Positions 9,054 to 19,934 of a stretch of DNA of 25,606 bases are shown piece by piece (position 1 is the first letter of the stretch; the number at the start of each line of letters is the position of its first letter). The DNA comes from Arsenophonus sp052174455 (GTDB taxonomy: Bacteria; Pseudomonadota; Gammaproteobacteria; Enterobacterales; Enterobacteriaceae). A model generated the notes under the pieces. The model had not been told where the DNA came from and ran no database searches. It saw only the letters and a list, made by a program, of their open reading frames with translations. The stretch lies in contig JBQMRP010000056.1 in assembly GCA_052174455.1 (NCBI GenBank), forward strand, positions 1 to 25,606, read 5' to 3'. The position numbers and the translations under genes are program-made.

Positions 9054-10034
9054 TTAAAAAATTTCAGCTAACATGCATCGTGCACTACCACCGCCTACCG
9101 TTTCAATGTTCTTAATATTAACCGGAACTAAATCTCCATATTTGGTTAATGTATTACGTTGTTCAGGAGTAAATGAATTATAAGCTGATCTAGACATGAT
9201 AATCTTTATTTTTCCATCAACTGCTCTTACTTCTAGAATATTTCCAGCCATATTTTTAACTTGCTCTAGTGTGATTGGAATAATCTCTTTATGATTTTCA
9301 TGTAATTGTTTTAACAAAATCTCGCGTTCTTTCTTATTAGAAATACTATCTAGAGCAACAACCGAAAAATTCGAACCAACGCTCATCATAACGTTCGTAT
9401 GATAAATAAGGTGATTATTTTCATCAAAACTATGAAAAATAACTGGTTTATAATTCATTTCCTTAGCGAAAAGATTAACCATTTTAAGATTTGTTCTTGG
9501 TGATATAGCAGCATAAGCAATTTTGTTTTCCCTATCTAGCACTAAACTACCAGTTCCTTCTAAAAACATTAACTTATTTGCATACGGAGAAAAATCAATT
9601 GTTTTATTTATATTTATCCCTTCTTTCTTTAAAAGGTTAATTAAATTATCTGGTTGAACTTCAAGTCTTCTATTTTTTGTAAACATTGGATATATGATAA
9701 GAATTTTTTCATCATGCTTTTCTGTAGCATGTATAGAGAACCAATTATTAGGGAAAATTGAATCAGGCGTTTCTACATTTTGTTTACTTGGCATAACAAT
9801 AACGCGTACATGATTATTTCTTAATTTATTAACCATAGAATTAAATTCTTGCAATGCAGTATCATTTGATATGTTTAAATCTTTTTGAAACAAGTTATTT
9901 TGAGCAGTTTCTTTATTAAATTTAAAATTATTTGGTGATACCATTAGTAGTGTATTTGTAGTTTGCTGTGCGTAAACTATTCCAGATAAGGAAGTAACAA
10001 TTACCAATATACTTAAAATATTTTTTATATGCAT
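9054..10034 (-). CDS. Secreted CtlX-like (arginine deiminase/amidinotransferase-fold) protein
   Basis: The product is a 326-residue intact protein of the CtlX/FN0238-type branch of the pentein (guanidine-modifying) superfamily. Family landmarks are in order: MVSPNNFKFNKETAQNNLFQ (31-50), PDSIFPNNWF with Asp91 (90-99), FLEGTGSLV with Glu159 (157-165), ISPRTN (177-182), YHTNVMM with His212 (211-217) and GGGSARCMLAE with Cys320 (314-324). Asp/Glu, His and Cys are the catalytic set of these enzymes, so activity is expected, on arginine, citrulline or a related guanidino/ureido substrate. Unusually, residues 1-22 form a signal peptide: K4, a hydrophobic core (ILSILVIVTSLSGIV) and an Ala-x-Ala-like site before QQ23, implying export to the periplasm or beyond; family members I know of are cytoplasmic. 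The start is supported by AAGGA seven bases upstream. It stands alone, and a hairpin terminator follows. The substrate is unknown. Confidence 0.85.
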   Translation of the reverse strand: MHIKNILSILVIVTSLSGIVYAQQTTNTLLMVSPNNFKFNKETAQNNLFQKDLNISNDTALQEFNSMVNKLRNNHVRVIVMPSKQNVETPDSIFPNNWFSIHATEKHDEKILIIYPMFTKNRRLEVQPDNLINLLKKEGININKTIDFSPYANKLMFLEGTGSLVLDRENKIAYAAISPRTNLKMVNLFAKEMNYKPVIFHSFDENNHLIYHTNVMMSVGSNFSVVALDSISNKKEREILLKQLHENHKEIIPITLEQVKNMAGNILEVRAVDGKIKIIMSRSAYNSFTPEQRNTLTKYGDLVPVNIKNIETVGGGSARCMLAEIF

Positions 10035-10689
10035 AAATTTTCCTTATTACAATAAACATTGTTAATAACATTTTTGATTAATACCTTTTAAGCGACATTA
10101 AAAATTAATAAATCCATCAAATTTTAAACTGTCTCTAGAGACGATTCTCCTTACATTGCAGAAAGTTAGATTTCTAAATATTAGAAGAGATATTTAACAT
10201 ATATCAGCTTTTTTCAACTATAGGAAGTTAAATAACTATTTCTAATATCGCTATATTTATCATTTTATGACAGTAAGAATTTTAGTTAAGGCTGCCAATT
10301 GCAAACCAGATACAGCGCGGCTTTACAGTAAAAGTACTGTAAGCCATTTCTCATAAGATCCAATAAAAAGTAGAGTTCTATTCAGAACAGTTAGTTAGAT
10401 ATATTAAGTTCTATCTCAAATATATTTTTAATAAAAACATTCAGTCTATGTTAAATTATCTTGAGGATTCAAATACTTTTAACTTAATTGATTTGCCAAT
10501 GTGCGTTCATGAGTCATTACTAATTAAAAACTTTAATTTTATTCAATGTTAATTGAAGTATTCAGTCAACGACAAGTATTTTTGACAAAATCAAAGTATA
10601 ACTCCGTTTCATTAAATGAAATAAATACCCGTTATTTATCTCATGTTTTGATTTTAAATATTTCTTTGCATAAAATCATAACCTCTAAG
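10035..10689. other. Upstream region of the ctlX-like gene, no other gene
   Basis: This DNA holds the promoter side of the minus-strand gene. I see the Shine-Dalgarno sequence but no -35/-10 pair good enough to call. GTCTCTAGAGAC (10132-10143) is a perfect 12-base palindrome of unknown meaning. No coding trace was recognised. Confidence 0.5.
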
Positions 10690-12370
10690 CTTCGCGGCAA
10701 CGCAATGATATATTATATCTAGATTTTCGGTACCAATAATATTGTATTAGTGGCATTACTGCAAAAAAAAATCTATAACAGAATGTAAACCAGATAAAAG
10801 TTTAGTGTATAGGTAAGGCGGTTATATATCATCAATTTCAAATTTAACAACTAATCCTCTCATTATTTTTAAATTTCAAATCTTTTTGATGATGTAGGAG
10901 AAAAGGTAAGCTTTTCTTTTTCTATACTTAAGGAGAACGCATCGTAAAAAATACTCCTTTGCTTGCTATAAAGATCAATAGGCGGCACAATGCATTTTAT
11001 TTTAATGAAATTGGCAGGATCTTTCTCCCTTATGCTAGATTAACAAAAACTGACCAAAGCCATCCTGCTTTAGGAAAGCCGCATGTCGGAAAAAGTAATG
11101 AATATCAATCAAGATAAATAGGATCCTGATGTTGAGCGTGAATTATTAGCTGATGCAAATCAATTTGATGTATATCTCAAAGCTTCAAAAATGGTGGTGA
11201 CTGTGAGAGCTCATCAGGATTTACTTAATCAGCCATGCCTCAACGTTAAAATCGGTTGCGCATGATGGCGTAGTGAGACCTCTGTAAATGTGGTTTAATT
11301 AAACTTATCTTTGGTTGTATAACACTAAATTTATTCCATGAATGAAAAAACCCTTTTCGCTATGCTCAACAGATTTATATTCACACTAGCTGGTTATAAG
11401 CAATGAAATGAGAAAATAGTAAACACAGTAAGTCTCACTTTACTTTGGTTGTGTGTCGTCATCGCACAAACTAGCGTAGTTATTATCGCAAAATATTTTT
11501 GTATTTTTATCATAAAAGGTATTTTTAGGAATCGAAGAATAATAATAGTAGCGATAATTATTTTATCATGTTATCCATTCTGTTGACCATGTTTACGTCA
11601 TCAGTACTACAATTGGCTGTTTTTTAGTTTTCTTCTTTTTTTATATTTAGCCCTATTCATCTATCTGAATAGGGCCAGGAGATGGGTTACTGCACTGTTT
11701 TATGTGTGTCTTTAGGTTAACTGAAACTGTCTGACGTTTTCTGTTATACTAAAAGAAAATACTACTCCCTACTTAGCACGTTAAGTCTATTCAGTGTCCT
11801 TTAAGGTGTGGCGCACTTTTTCTTATCGACATTAAAATTAATCATAGTTCACTTTGAGTAAAGTATACATGATGGAATGGGTTTAGGTATATGGTTTTCC
11901 TTTTCAGAGGTTATCTAGGTCATTAATGGTGCTGTTATTCCAGGGATTTTTTTCTAGCAAGAAGATTGCATCACCCGATTTAGTAATAAGAAAACCTAAA
12001 TCATCCTTCAATACCGTTTGTGCTATTTTTTTGGGAAGGGAGTGAACGACATATTGAGTACTGCTTTATCAATTGGAAGTTATATTTAAGAGAATGCATT
12101 TTAATAAAAAATAGAGAAAAAATCAGAAATCCATCGTGGATTTTTTTCATTAAAAGTATTAGATCTCTTGTAGATCTGTATTATTGACGGCTTTATAGGG
12201 AGCAAAAGTACAGTGAATATCTAGACGAAAAGAAGTTAGTTATCGCAGCAACGTTATGCCAGCTAATTTAATTAGGTCGAAGAATAGTATATTTTGAGAA
12301 TATCGACGAGTCATTAAATTAACCACTAAAAAACCTATCATTCATGCCATCCTAATAAAATTAGGAGTAT
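10690..12370 (+). pseudogene. Fossil block X, copy B (decayed genes, duplicate of 1860-3500)
   Basis: This is a direct duplicate of copy A and is somewhat better preserved. After a Shine-Dalgarno-like TTAAGGAG (about 10927), a frame starting ATG at 11083 reads MSEKVMNINQDK, one TAG, then DPDVERELLADANQFDVYLK and VVTVRAHQDLLNQPCLNVK before stopping at 11265. Near 11425 a hydrophobic stretch reads LTLLWLCVVIAQTSVVIIA. Near 11640, FLLFLYLALFIYLNRARRWV looks like another membrane segment with a positive-inside end. Near 11875, GMGLGIWFSFSEVI, a stop, and VINGAVIPGIF follow. The block therefore once encoded a small soluble protein and membrane proteins. A secretion, conjugation or transport locus is possible but I cannot name one. 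Confidence 0.5.
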
Positions 12371-13571
12371 TTGTAACGGGTTTTTACAAAGAAAATAATT
12401 TTAGTCAGTATAAAGTATGTGATAGAGGTGCTGAAAAACAGATTCAAATATTAGCCAGCACTATAGGCCCTTGATTTGTAGAGTGCAAGAGTAATAATAT
12501 TTCAGAAAAGATATGTAGCGGATTACCGCTAAGATTAACGACATATACGGTTATGATAAATAAGAATAATATCACTCATGGCGCTTACAGCAGCTAAACA
12601 AATCAGCCAAGAGATTTTAGTTTCAACTGCTGCGAACTGATATATTTCCATTAAATTATCGTCAGAAATCCTAGACAGCGTGTTGTAGGAAAGCAATAAG
12701 CTGATCACTTTTAGATGAAACATAAACCTGAGTTAAATAAGATTCACATCGCTATTGATATGAGCAGTAATAATCCCATTAACGCTAGTACTGTTAATGC
12801 TAAAAAGTGGCATTATTGAAAGAGATTAATGCAAGCAGTAAATATCAAAAATCAAGGCGAGCTGGTTGATAATGAAGCACAGAAAATGTTGATTAATAAA
12901 GTGCACGGGCGGGCTTTCCTACCTATATTGATGATAACGATTGGATACAATGAGTCAACAATAAGGCACCTATACAGGAGGTCAACTTAAATGCAAAACG
13001 GTTAGAGTTGATGTGCGCTTATTTCCCAGCGATTTTTTTACAACTGAATAAAACGCTATAACCCAGTTTTTGGATACGCAACCCATAACGAATTACTTGG
13101 GTGAACCCCAAAAGGAGTTTATTGCTATTGTCTGAGAATAAGTACTTCGCATCAGGAATTTTCCTGAAAAAGCGCAAATATAATATAGATGGATAACTAA
13201 CGAGTATGTGATTTCATGAAATATTGTTGCCGTGAGTTAGGATTTGATTCTGGCCTAAAATTGTGGGGTATCAGAATAAAGAATCATCGTATGGAAATTG
13301 TCTGCTTTCATTAATAAATTAATTTTAGTGTATTTATGAAGATAAATCAGCATAAAAACAAAATGATGCATTCATGTAATTAAAAAGATGTATTAATGAA
13401 ATAGACTATTCTGATACAATCAATCATTAATAGTATTCAAAAATGAGCAAATCATTCTTCTGGAAAGAAGATACATAACCATTGTCAGATGCTAACTCTC
13501 CTCTTCTTGGTAACAAAAAAATGATTCAGGCAATCGTAATTTTACTGTTCTGTTGTGCAGATATGGAAAAT
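12371..13571 (+). pseudogene. Block Y: decayed gene(s) of unknown function
   Basis: This stretch is present only once and lies between X copy B and IS256-B. Coding-like pieces on the plus strand are MKHKPELNKIHIAIDMSSNN from 12715, then in a second frame AVNIKNQGELVDNEAQKMLI, then in a third frame (about 12912-13050) GFPTYIDDNDWIQWVNNKAP followed by EVNLNAKRLELMCAYFPAIF and LQLNKTL. The pieces join head to tail if two frameshifts are allowed, giving a protein of at least 120 residues rich in charged and aromatic residues and soluble in character. A minus-strand frame at 12535-12723 is not supported. No family recognised. Confidence 0.4.
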
Positions 13572-14987
13572 GAGTTATTCTCATTTCTGGTGCATGGAAA
13601 TTCGGAGATGGCAGCGATAAAATCCCTTGCTAATTGATTTCGTAGATAATTTCAATAATAGAGAAATGATATACCATAAAAGTCTACCTTACAGGTATCT
13701 GTGAAACCAGATATTACCCTTTGATCCATTCCATGAACTCATTTTTAATGCTAGGCAGAGAGCTAAAAATAGAACCTCGGTTAAGATTTAGGTAGAAGCT
13801 CTGCTACAATTAACCGTGCTGAACAGTAATTTTTGTCGACAGACGTGATCCTATTATCCCTAACGGTTATATACGACAGCGAACCATATAAATTCATTGA
13901 TGATGTTGAGATTAAAATCCATAAGGTCAAGAATCGTAGCAGCAACGGAATAGGCTTCTAAAACTCTTTGCCTACTTGCCTTTATCTAAAGCGTGCAAAA
14001 ACCGTGAAGAATTTACACCATGGCCTGTATACGAGAAACCTTACCAACCGGTAATTTAACGAAAGCTCTAGAGATTTTCTCGATGAAATCACATGGTTTC
14101 TCTGCCATATACTCCATTAGAAGACTGAAATAATAATAGCTTGAAGAGTACAAACAATGAGTGCCTGCATGATTTAAGCGATACGTGTTACGTTTATTTC
14201 TGGGCAATGTCATATACCCTATTCCTCTTAAGCAAGGTGATTGCCTTTGTCTGCTGCTCATTATCGGCATCACTGCGCATGGATGTAAGGAGCTCGTTGC
14301 GCTCGAAGATATCTATCAAAAGTTAAAAAATCGAACTGAACAAATTTTTCAATGGACTGCAAACGCGTAACTTAATTATATCAGTAAGGGTTTTTACGGA
14401 GGACGGGGTATGTCATTAGTTTCTAGAATGCAATGGCAAAGATATTCCTGGAGATACAGAGCACTAACGCTATTAGCTACACAAAGCAGCTGATGTGCTA
14501 GCTTTGCTCCTCAAAGGCCATGCAGCACTGAAAGTTAAAGTTAAGCTTGCGGGGAGAAGTTTGGCTACCAAATAGCCGCGATGACCTGATAAATCCCCCT
14601 TAATGGTTTTGTTAGCAAAGTTTTCAGCGAAGCATCCTGGCAGTGATGAAAAACTAGAGAAAAATCTAGAAGAACTACTGGCATTCTATGCCTTGTCGTC
14701 AGCCTGCTGGATATCAATAAGAATCATTAATCTGATTGAATCAACTTTTATGACGTGAGTCTATGAAGCTGATGCGCGAAGAAGTTTAGTTCAAAAAACA
14801 ATTCTTTTAATGTATTTAAGTTTTTTCCGTTTTCTCAAAAAAGCTGGAATCAGCTAAAGGAGATTTATGACCTGCTGATTTAACCTATAAATAATGTCTT
14901 ATTTAAGGATGAGGGAAATAGATTCATAAAGTGTCATAGTAGAAGGTAATCGTAATCTAATCGTCATACACTAAATTTATTATGATC
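13572..14987 (+). mobile_element. IS256-family element relic B (degenerate Mutator-type transposase)
   Basis: This is the same element as 3786-5188, in the same orientation and of nearly the same length. The left end starts GAGTTATTCTCATTTCTGG; the right end is more decayed. The family order is visible: DVEIKIHKVKNRS and NGIGF (about 13900), LPTCLYLKRAKTVK, GLYTRNLTN, RLK near 14122, then YVYFWA near 14195. HGCKELVALEDIYQK near 14277-14322 fits the family HKELVALEDGYRES. SLVSRMQWQ (about 14416) lies where GFWxAL sits. Near 14640 a trace of the E-LLAFYD-P motif appears, and SAYWISIRI-x-NLIEST can be read near 14700 across frames. Silent-site differences between copies A and B in the EIKxxKVK segment confirm the coding strand. 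Open frames at 14013-14370 are fragments or shadows of this gene. Confidence 0.8.
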
Positions 14988-17279
14988 TTAACATACTATA
15001 TCAAAGATGGACTAATGCTAAACGTGAACAGAGGTAGCTCTTATCTGTTAAAGGTAAGAAATTGTCTAGATGCCAATGGTTGATAGAGTCATGAAGTATC
15101 TCCATCAATCTTGACGAGTCTGCAATATTTTTGTTGATGTAATTTATAAATCCTATAAATTTCAACGCTGGGCTGATAAGCAAGATAAACGCTTTCAGCG
15201 TATTCCCAATGATATAGAACAGTGCAATAAGCTTCAGATAGAGATAAAAACAGCAACAAAATTAAAAAAAATAGAAAATTTTAAATGGAAGTAATGTCTT
15301 GTTCAGATCTGAACATATACTGGATACGATGAAAGCGCAAAAAACTAAGTAACCATGGGAAAAGTAGTTTGATAGAATCAATAGACTAAATACCGTAATT
15401 TATTGCCTTGATAGAGACAGCTCTTTATCCCTCTAAGTCATTTCTATTCTTGAGATAATGTAGGTTAAAAGCCAATTCAACAGAAAAACACTTAAAGGCT
15501 TCTATTTCATTTAAACGGCTATTATTGAGGAATGTGATATGTAAACGTAACAAAAAATTACGCTAAAAGTTGTAACCAATGGTAGCGTCTTGTTCACAGA
15601 CGAGCAACCTTTTAATTAATCAAAAAACTGGAATCGGTATTAATCACAATAGACGATGTCACTTATGAAAAAAGTCTTCTTGAAATCGTTAAGCATTCTA
15701 CTATATTGTATCCGTCAAGTTATCTGATGACAAGAAAACTATGATCTAAGAAAAGCCGTTTATCTTCACCCCCCTAAAAAGATAGGGAAGTCTGGATTGC
15801 AAGACTAGTATTATTATAGTCAATGCTTAGCGATTTCTAAAAGGTAGAATAATATACGGTTTTAAGTCTAACAAAGTGATAATAGAGATAAAGAGATAGG
15901 TATAATTTAAAAAAACATATCAAATACCGATTTTGTCCGAGTTATTAAAGTAAAAATATTTCTAATGTAAATCGAATGACTAGAAAATTCACCACAACAC
16001 CTTATAGATTCTATATTTAGGTAGTTGTTACCTAAAAAAGAAATGGTTAAAAATTTCTTTAATATCTAACTTCCTGATAAGATTAAGTTACTGTGTAACT
16101 TTATACCCTGAAAGTAGAATTCACCTTATTTATCGATAACAAGGTAAAAACTATCAGAGTGATATTCTCTATTCGATGAATACCGAATAAGAGCAGATGT
16201 ATATCTATTTGTTGATAAAGTATTAGTCAAACCATGATAAGCTTGATAGCAAAGCGACATTTATTCATTATATAGCATTGCTTTTATACATAAGCATTTG
16301 GAATGCGAAATACAAAAAACTACTGTTGGTTTTTTCTATCCTCTTTTATTGTAGGAAACAAAGTCCTTACTCTTACAGGACAAACTAGCTCGATTAATTT
16401 TAGTGAAATGAATAACAGCCGAAATATCTATATAAAATCGTTTAAGCTTATTGATATAATAACACTCAAGAACGGTAAGATTATATAGGGTAGGCCAAGA
16501 CATTATTAATGTTAATACAGAAATACATTTGCAGACGGGATATGATCGAGTTATTCGATAGTATTTTTAAGAAAAATATGAAGCCATTCGTGAATATTAA
16601 TCAATTATACGGTAAAAGGTATCAAACAAGACATATAACAAGGGAAAATCAAAGGCAAAACAAGTTTCTATAAAAATAGCGCGCTAAATTCTTGAGTAAG
16701 ATGTTGAAAAGATAAGTAAAACTGTCAACTAGCCTCACTGATACTAAAATAACTAACCTGTTTAAAAATTAAAGATTAAAGATGAGATAATAAAAAATTA
16801 AACCTAAATTGCTATAGAAAGGTTTTACAGAAAGAGCATATCCCCAAGTAAACCCTGTATCATAAAATATCTGGTTGAGTGCTAGGAAAATAAATAGATA
16901 AAACTCATTATTCCAAAGTAGAATAACAGCAATCTAAGATAGGAATTTCATAAAATAATATAATTTAAGCTTATATTTTACTCATAGCCAAGCTATACCC
17001 AATAAAAATTCTCCTCCAGAGAAGAGTGGGGGATGTGCCAAGAGGTAAAGGAAAAAATAGGGTTACCAATAAGCGATAAAGCGTTTAATAGCCTTTTTAG
17101 GAAGTATTTGGCAAGAATACTGATCGCATATTTTATCCAATTTATGCGCATTTCGTTATGACAAAGCCATCCAGATAGATGGAAAGATCATCCAAGTTGA
17201 TGTAGACGATAATCAGCAACGTTTATAATGAAGAAATAAATAAACGCTATTATAAATCCGGTTTCTTAGGTTAGAAATA
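14988..17279. other. Long eroded stretch without a recognisable gene
   Basis: No transposase motif, RNA gene, repeat or duplicated block was found in these 2.3 kb. There are scattered open stretches of 40-60 codons on the plus strand. One at 16303-16488 gives QTSSINFSEMNNSRNIYIKS and ends KNGKII. Another just downstream (about 16510-16640) includes MIELFDSIFKKNMKPFVNIN. A third near 17035 reads EVKEKIGLPISDKAFNSLFR. In DNA this AT-rich they may be relics or chance, and none can be assigned. Confidence 0.5.
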
Positions 17280-17788
17280 TCCATGGTGGTTGAGATATTA
17301 AGACGATTAAGTCGTACCCGATTTTTCTTTTAAATAGTGAGTTTTTGCTTCTCCTCTTCAGTGGAGATCTCTAAATCAACAACATCCTTAATTGACACAA
17401 TGATTATTCTTGCCTAATCCATCTTTCGTAACCTTATTCATTCTGCATTAATTTCCATCTTTTTTTGGCATAAGGTTTTGAAATATCTATCAATACAGTT
17501 GGGTAGTTTTTAGCATGTACCTGTGCGCTTTACTGGTTAGTATTGAAAAGAACTTTGCAAATATTACTTCATTCAATTCAATTAAATCATCAGGTAGTGT
17601 AATCGTCTTTCTGTATTTATCGAGTATTGGTACGGGTAAACTTTCCGGTACTTGCACTAAATTACAATTCATTTTAATATCCTGTTACTTAGCATCAAAC
17701 TTCATCTTCCACCCCATTAATAACTTAATAAAAACTATCATTTTTTTAAAATTAAAAATCCGGGGATATTAATGAAAGTTTTGTAGCT
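17280..17788 (-). pseudogene. Decayed minus-strand gene of unknown function (ATG at 17672)
   Basis: A 60-residue frame runs from the ATG at 17672, preceded by AGGA seven bases upstream, to a stop at 17490. It reads MNCNLVQVPESLPVPILDKY, then KTITLPDDLIELNEVIFAKF and ILTSKAHRYML. Downstream, pieces in other frames (ISKPYAKKRWKLMQNE; IVSIKDVVDLEISTEEEKQK; NRVRLNRLNISTTMDISNL) continue to about 17280, suggesting one gene broken by frameshifts. The protein is soluble and acidic to mixed in composition. It belongs to a same-strand series with the pieces at 17789-18175. I do not recognise the family; phage or plasmid origin is possible. Confidence 0.45.
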
Positions 17789-17899
17789 TTATCTAATATT
17801 TCTAACCGTTATTGCTATATTTAAAAGTTTCTTGGATACCTTGATATTGAGGATAATTTTTTCTGTGGTATCACCCCGTTTGATTTTATAAATTTTCAT
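17789..17899 (-). pseudogene. Short open frame, start of a decayed gene
   Basis: This minus-strand frame has an ATG and 36 residues: MKIYKIKRGDTTEKIILNIK, then SKKLLNIAITVRNIR, then TAA. The frame upstream of the ATG is also open through KTTTNSLRKKKELILE. The opening Y-x-I-K-R-G-D-T pattern recalls LysM-type or phage tail-X starts, but the match is too short to claim. It sits between two other minus-strand relics. Confidence 0.35.
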
Positions 17900-17959
17900 C
17901 TCTAAAATTAACTCTTTTTTCTTCCTTAAACTATTAGTTGTCGTTTTCTATATAGAATT

Positions 17960-18175
17960 TCAGTAAGTTTTTACTTCTTTTACCAAGTTATAAAACAGCT
18001 TTAATGGCTTTCTAGGTGTACTGGCTACTGTTTTATCATCGCTATTCATGACGATATTTACTGTAAAAAACCGTTTTAGTAAGTAAGGTAACATCGATAG
18101 AAAAATAATCTGTGGAACTATTAGAGCAATAATATTTATACCCTTGATAGAATAATACCTATCCCTGAAAGAATT
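17960..18175 (-). pseudogene. C-terminal part of a membrane protein gene, decayed
   Basis: A minus-strand frame is open for 71 residues with no start codon at its upstream edge. It holds one clear membrane helix (INIIALIVPQIIFLSMLPYL) followed by KRFF and a soluble tail (VMNSDDKTVASTPRKPLKLF, then YNLVKEVKTY) ending at a TGA. The same frame upstream has coding-like pieces such as KEKIVFSVQFIDDRTVIFPI interrupted by stops, reaching toward IS1595-1 at 18397. It is probably the end of a larger membrane protein; no family recognised. Confidence 0.4.
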
Positions 18176-18397
18176 TTACAGGTTTAAGGTGAACTCACAT
18201 GGCAGTGATTGGTGATAGTTCAATTTTATCTATATGGGGAAAATTACTGTTCTATCGTCGATAAATTGAACACTGAAGACAATTTTCTCTTTATTAAGGT
18301 TCTAATGTAGATTATGGTAATCGTTCTGGTTTCTAGTCGATTATATTGGTGATGTCGTAATTATTTTGTTATGTTTGAAAAGGAGGTTATTAGTTTG

Positions 18398-19399
18398 TTT
18401 GCTAAGAAATTTATAGCCACATCTACATTGGAATTATTGTGGTTTCAAATAATCTTCAGCAAGCCAGATAATTCGGTAAATAAAACGATCATCCACCATA
18501 GAATCTATTTAGTCCATCCTTTAAATCAGCTGATATAACTTTTCAAACTTTAAATGTGAAATTCCTTATTAATAATTATCTGATTATCCTACCTTATTAG
18601 GTGATGCTAACTAATTTCGTGCTCGCTGGTAAATGTTTCGTACTATTTAGCTCCATCCAAACAAAGGATGGACTTTTATCGATAATCAGATCAAGAAAAT
18701 GAGTAATGCACTTTCTATTAAACTATTCAAGAATTTCATTACTCACATGACTCCTGTCGATCTAGAACAATTAAGAGCGCGGTGCAATTCATTCTTTACT
18801 TTTATTTCCTCCTATTTTGCATTTTTTAGCTTTCCTATTGGGATTTAATACTTCCATTTAAAAGATTCAGAAAAAAATGTTTTGTCGACATCAATAATAC
18901 TACTTAGTGCACTTAAGTTAACTGTTGCTGCTGAAGCAAGGAAACAGTAACGCAATCTAAACATTGTTTTAAAATTAACGCCTATTTGTTTTACTGATTC
19001 TCCTAAAGTTAGGTTATTCAACATACATGGCAGATAAAGTATTTATCCTTGTGATGTAGTTTCGCCAGAGAACTTCCAGTAAGATTGTTAAATGGTTTTC
19101 TACAATCAGAGATTTTAAAACAGTATCACTGTATCCATAATAAATACTTATAGTGGATAACACACTTAGTGTGTTACTATAGGCATAATAAAGTGGAATG
19201 AATTGCTTCAATGCATGACTTGATATCATCCGATAGATTGTCACTAAGCGAACTAATGAAATCCAGCTTTATGTTGGTAGAAATTAAGGAAAGAGTCTCT
19301 TTAATCTAAATGACTACTTACTTTTCATGGTGACCGCTATAGCAAAAATCCCTTATATAGTAGAAGTAGATTTCTACTAACATCTTTTTTCCAAAAAAC
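18398..19399 (-). mobile_element. IS1595-like element relic 1 (degenerate transposase)
   Basis: This 1.0-kb element is an inverted copy of 20948-21947. Its right end read inward is GTTTGCTAAGAAATTTATAG and its left end is decayed. On the minus strand, near 18560-18430, FH, then SLKSYIS, FKGWT, FYGG and FYLPNYLA match the C-terminal IS1595 motif FHIQNVNAYHSRLKxW...RFxGVATKYLPNYLGW. The conserved GGAGGAAATAAA segment near 18810 and the CTCCTGTCGATCTA segment near 18747 appear in both copies. Stops occur throughout. The minus-strand frame at 19014-19244 lies in the decayed N-terminal half. The element interrupts a minus-strand gene array. Confidence 0.75.
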
Positions 19400-19822
19400 T
19401 CGTAAATTACCAATAAATCATGGCGAATGTTTAAAAACATCCTTTTCTGTTCGATATAAAATTAAAGATTTCACTTCACCGTTTTGAGCAGTTTTAAAAC
19501 TAGTGTGTTAGGTAAGCTAATTATAAATCGCGCATTAATTTACGGTTTTATATTCTTCTTTTTCAGTATCAATCTAGTCAATGTTAAGTTTTTGGATTTA
19601 AATCTGATAACACCTTCTTTCCATCTTTAGTACACAAATTTAATTTAAGTAAAGAAATATGTTTCAGTGGAAAAACTTTAGCTCAAGAATAACAGTATGA
19701 ACACTCTCGCTAATCAAAAAAGCCACGATTTTTTTGTTTTGACAAGAAACCTTTTATTACATTTAAACGCCCACAATAATCCTACCGTTAACCAACTTGG
19801 TTTGGTGTACTAGAATGTTCTT
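19400..19822 (-). pseudogene. Decayed coding DNA abutting IS1595-1
   Basis: On the minus strand, KTAQNGEVKSLILYRTEKDV and FKHSP, a stop, then FIGNLRVFWKK run directly up to the IS1595-1 boundary at 19399, as expected if the insertion lies inside a gene. Other pieces (KIVAFLISESVHTVILELKF) occur nearer 19700. No family recognised. Confidence 0.35.
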
Positions 19823-19915
19823 TTACAGCATGATATGTGCATTTAACAGATGGGGAATTATCAAGCTTTCTGTGGGTTTTAACACATCAACACAGTTGTT
19901 TAATATTTCAAACAT
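19823..19915 (-). pseudogene. Short open frame with a ribosome-binding site, probably a truncated gene
   Basis: The ATG at 19915 is preceded by AAGGTG six bases upstream. The frame gives 30 residues (MFEILNNCVDVLKPTESLII, then PHLLNAHIML) before a TAA. It starts 20 bases after the preceding small frame ends, which looks like operon spacing. A premature stop in a longer gene is the likeliest explanation. Function unknown. Confidence 0.35.
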
Positions 19916-19934
19916 GAATAATCACCTTCAACAT

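Noticed and set aside
14013..14273. 86-codon minus-strand open frame
   Set aside because: It is antisense to IS256 relic B; the plus-strand copies A and B differ mainly at third positions of the plus-strand frame in this element.
15001..15183. 60-codon minus-strand open frame just past IS256-B
   Set aside because: No start signal, no recognised family, and neighbouring frames on both strands are equally open.
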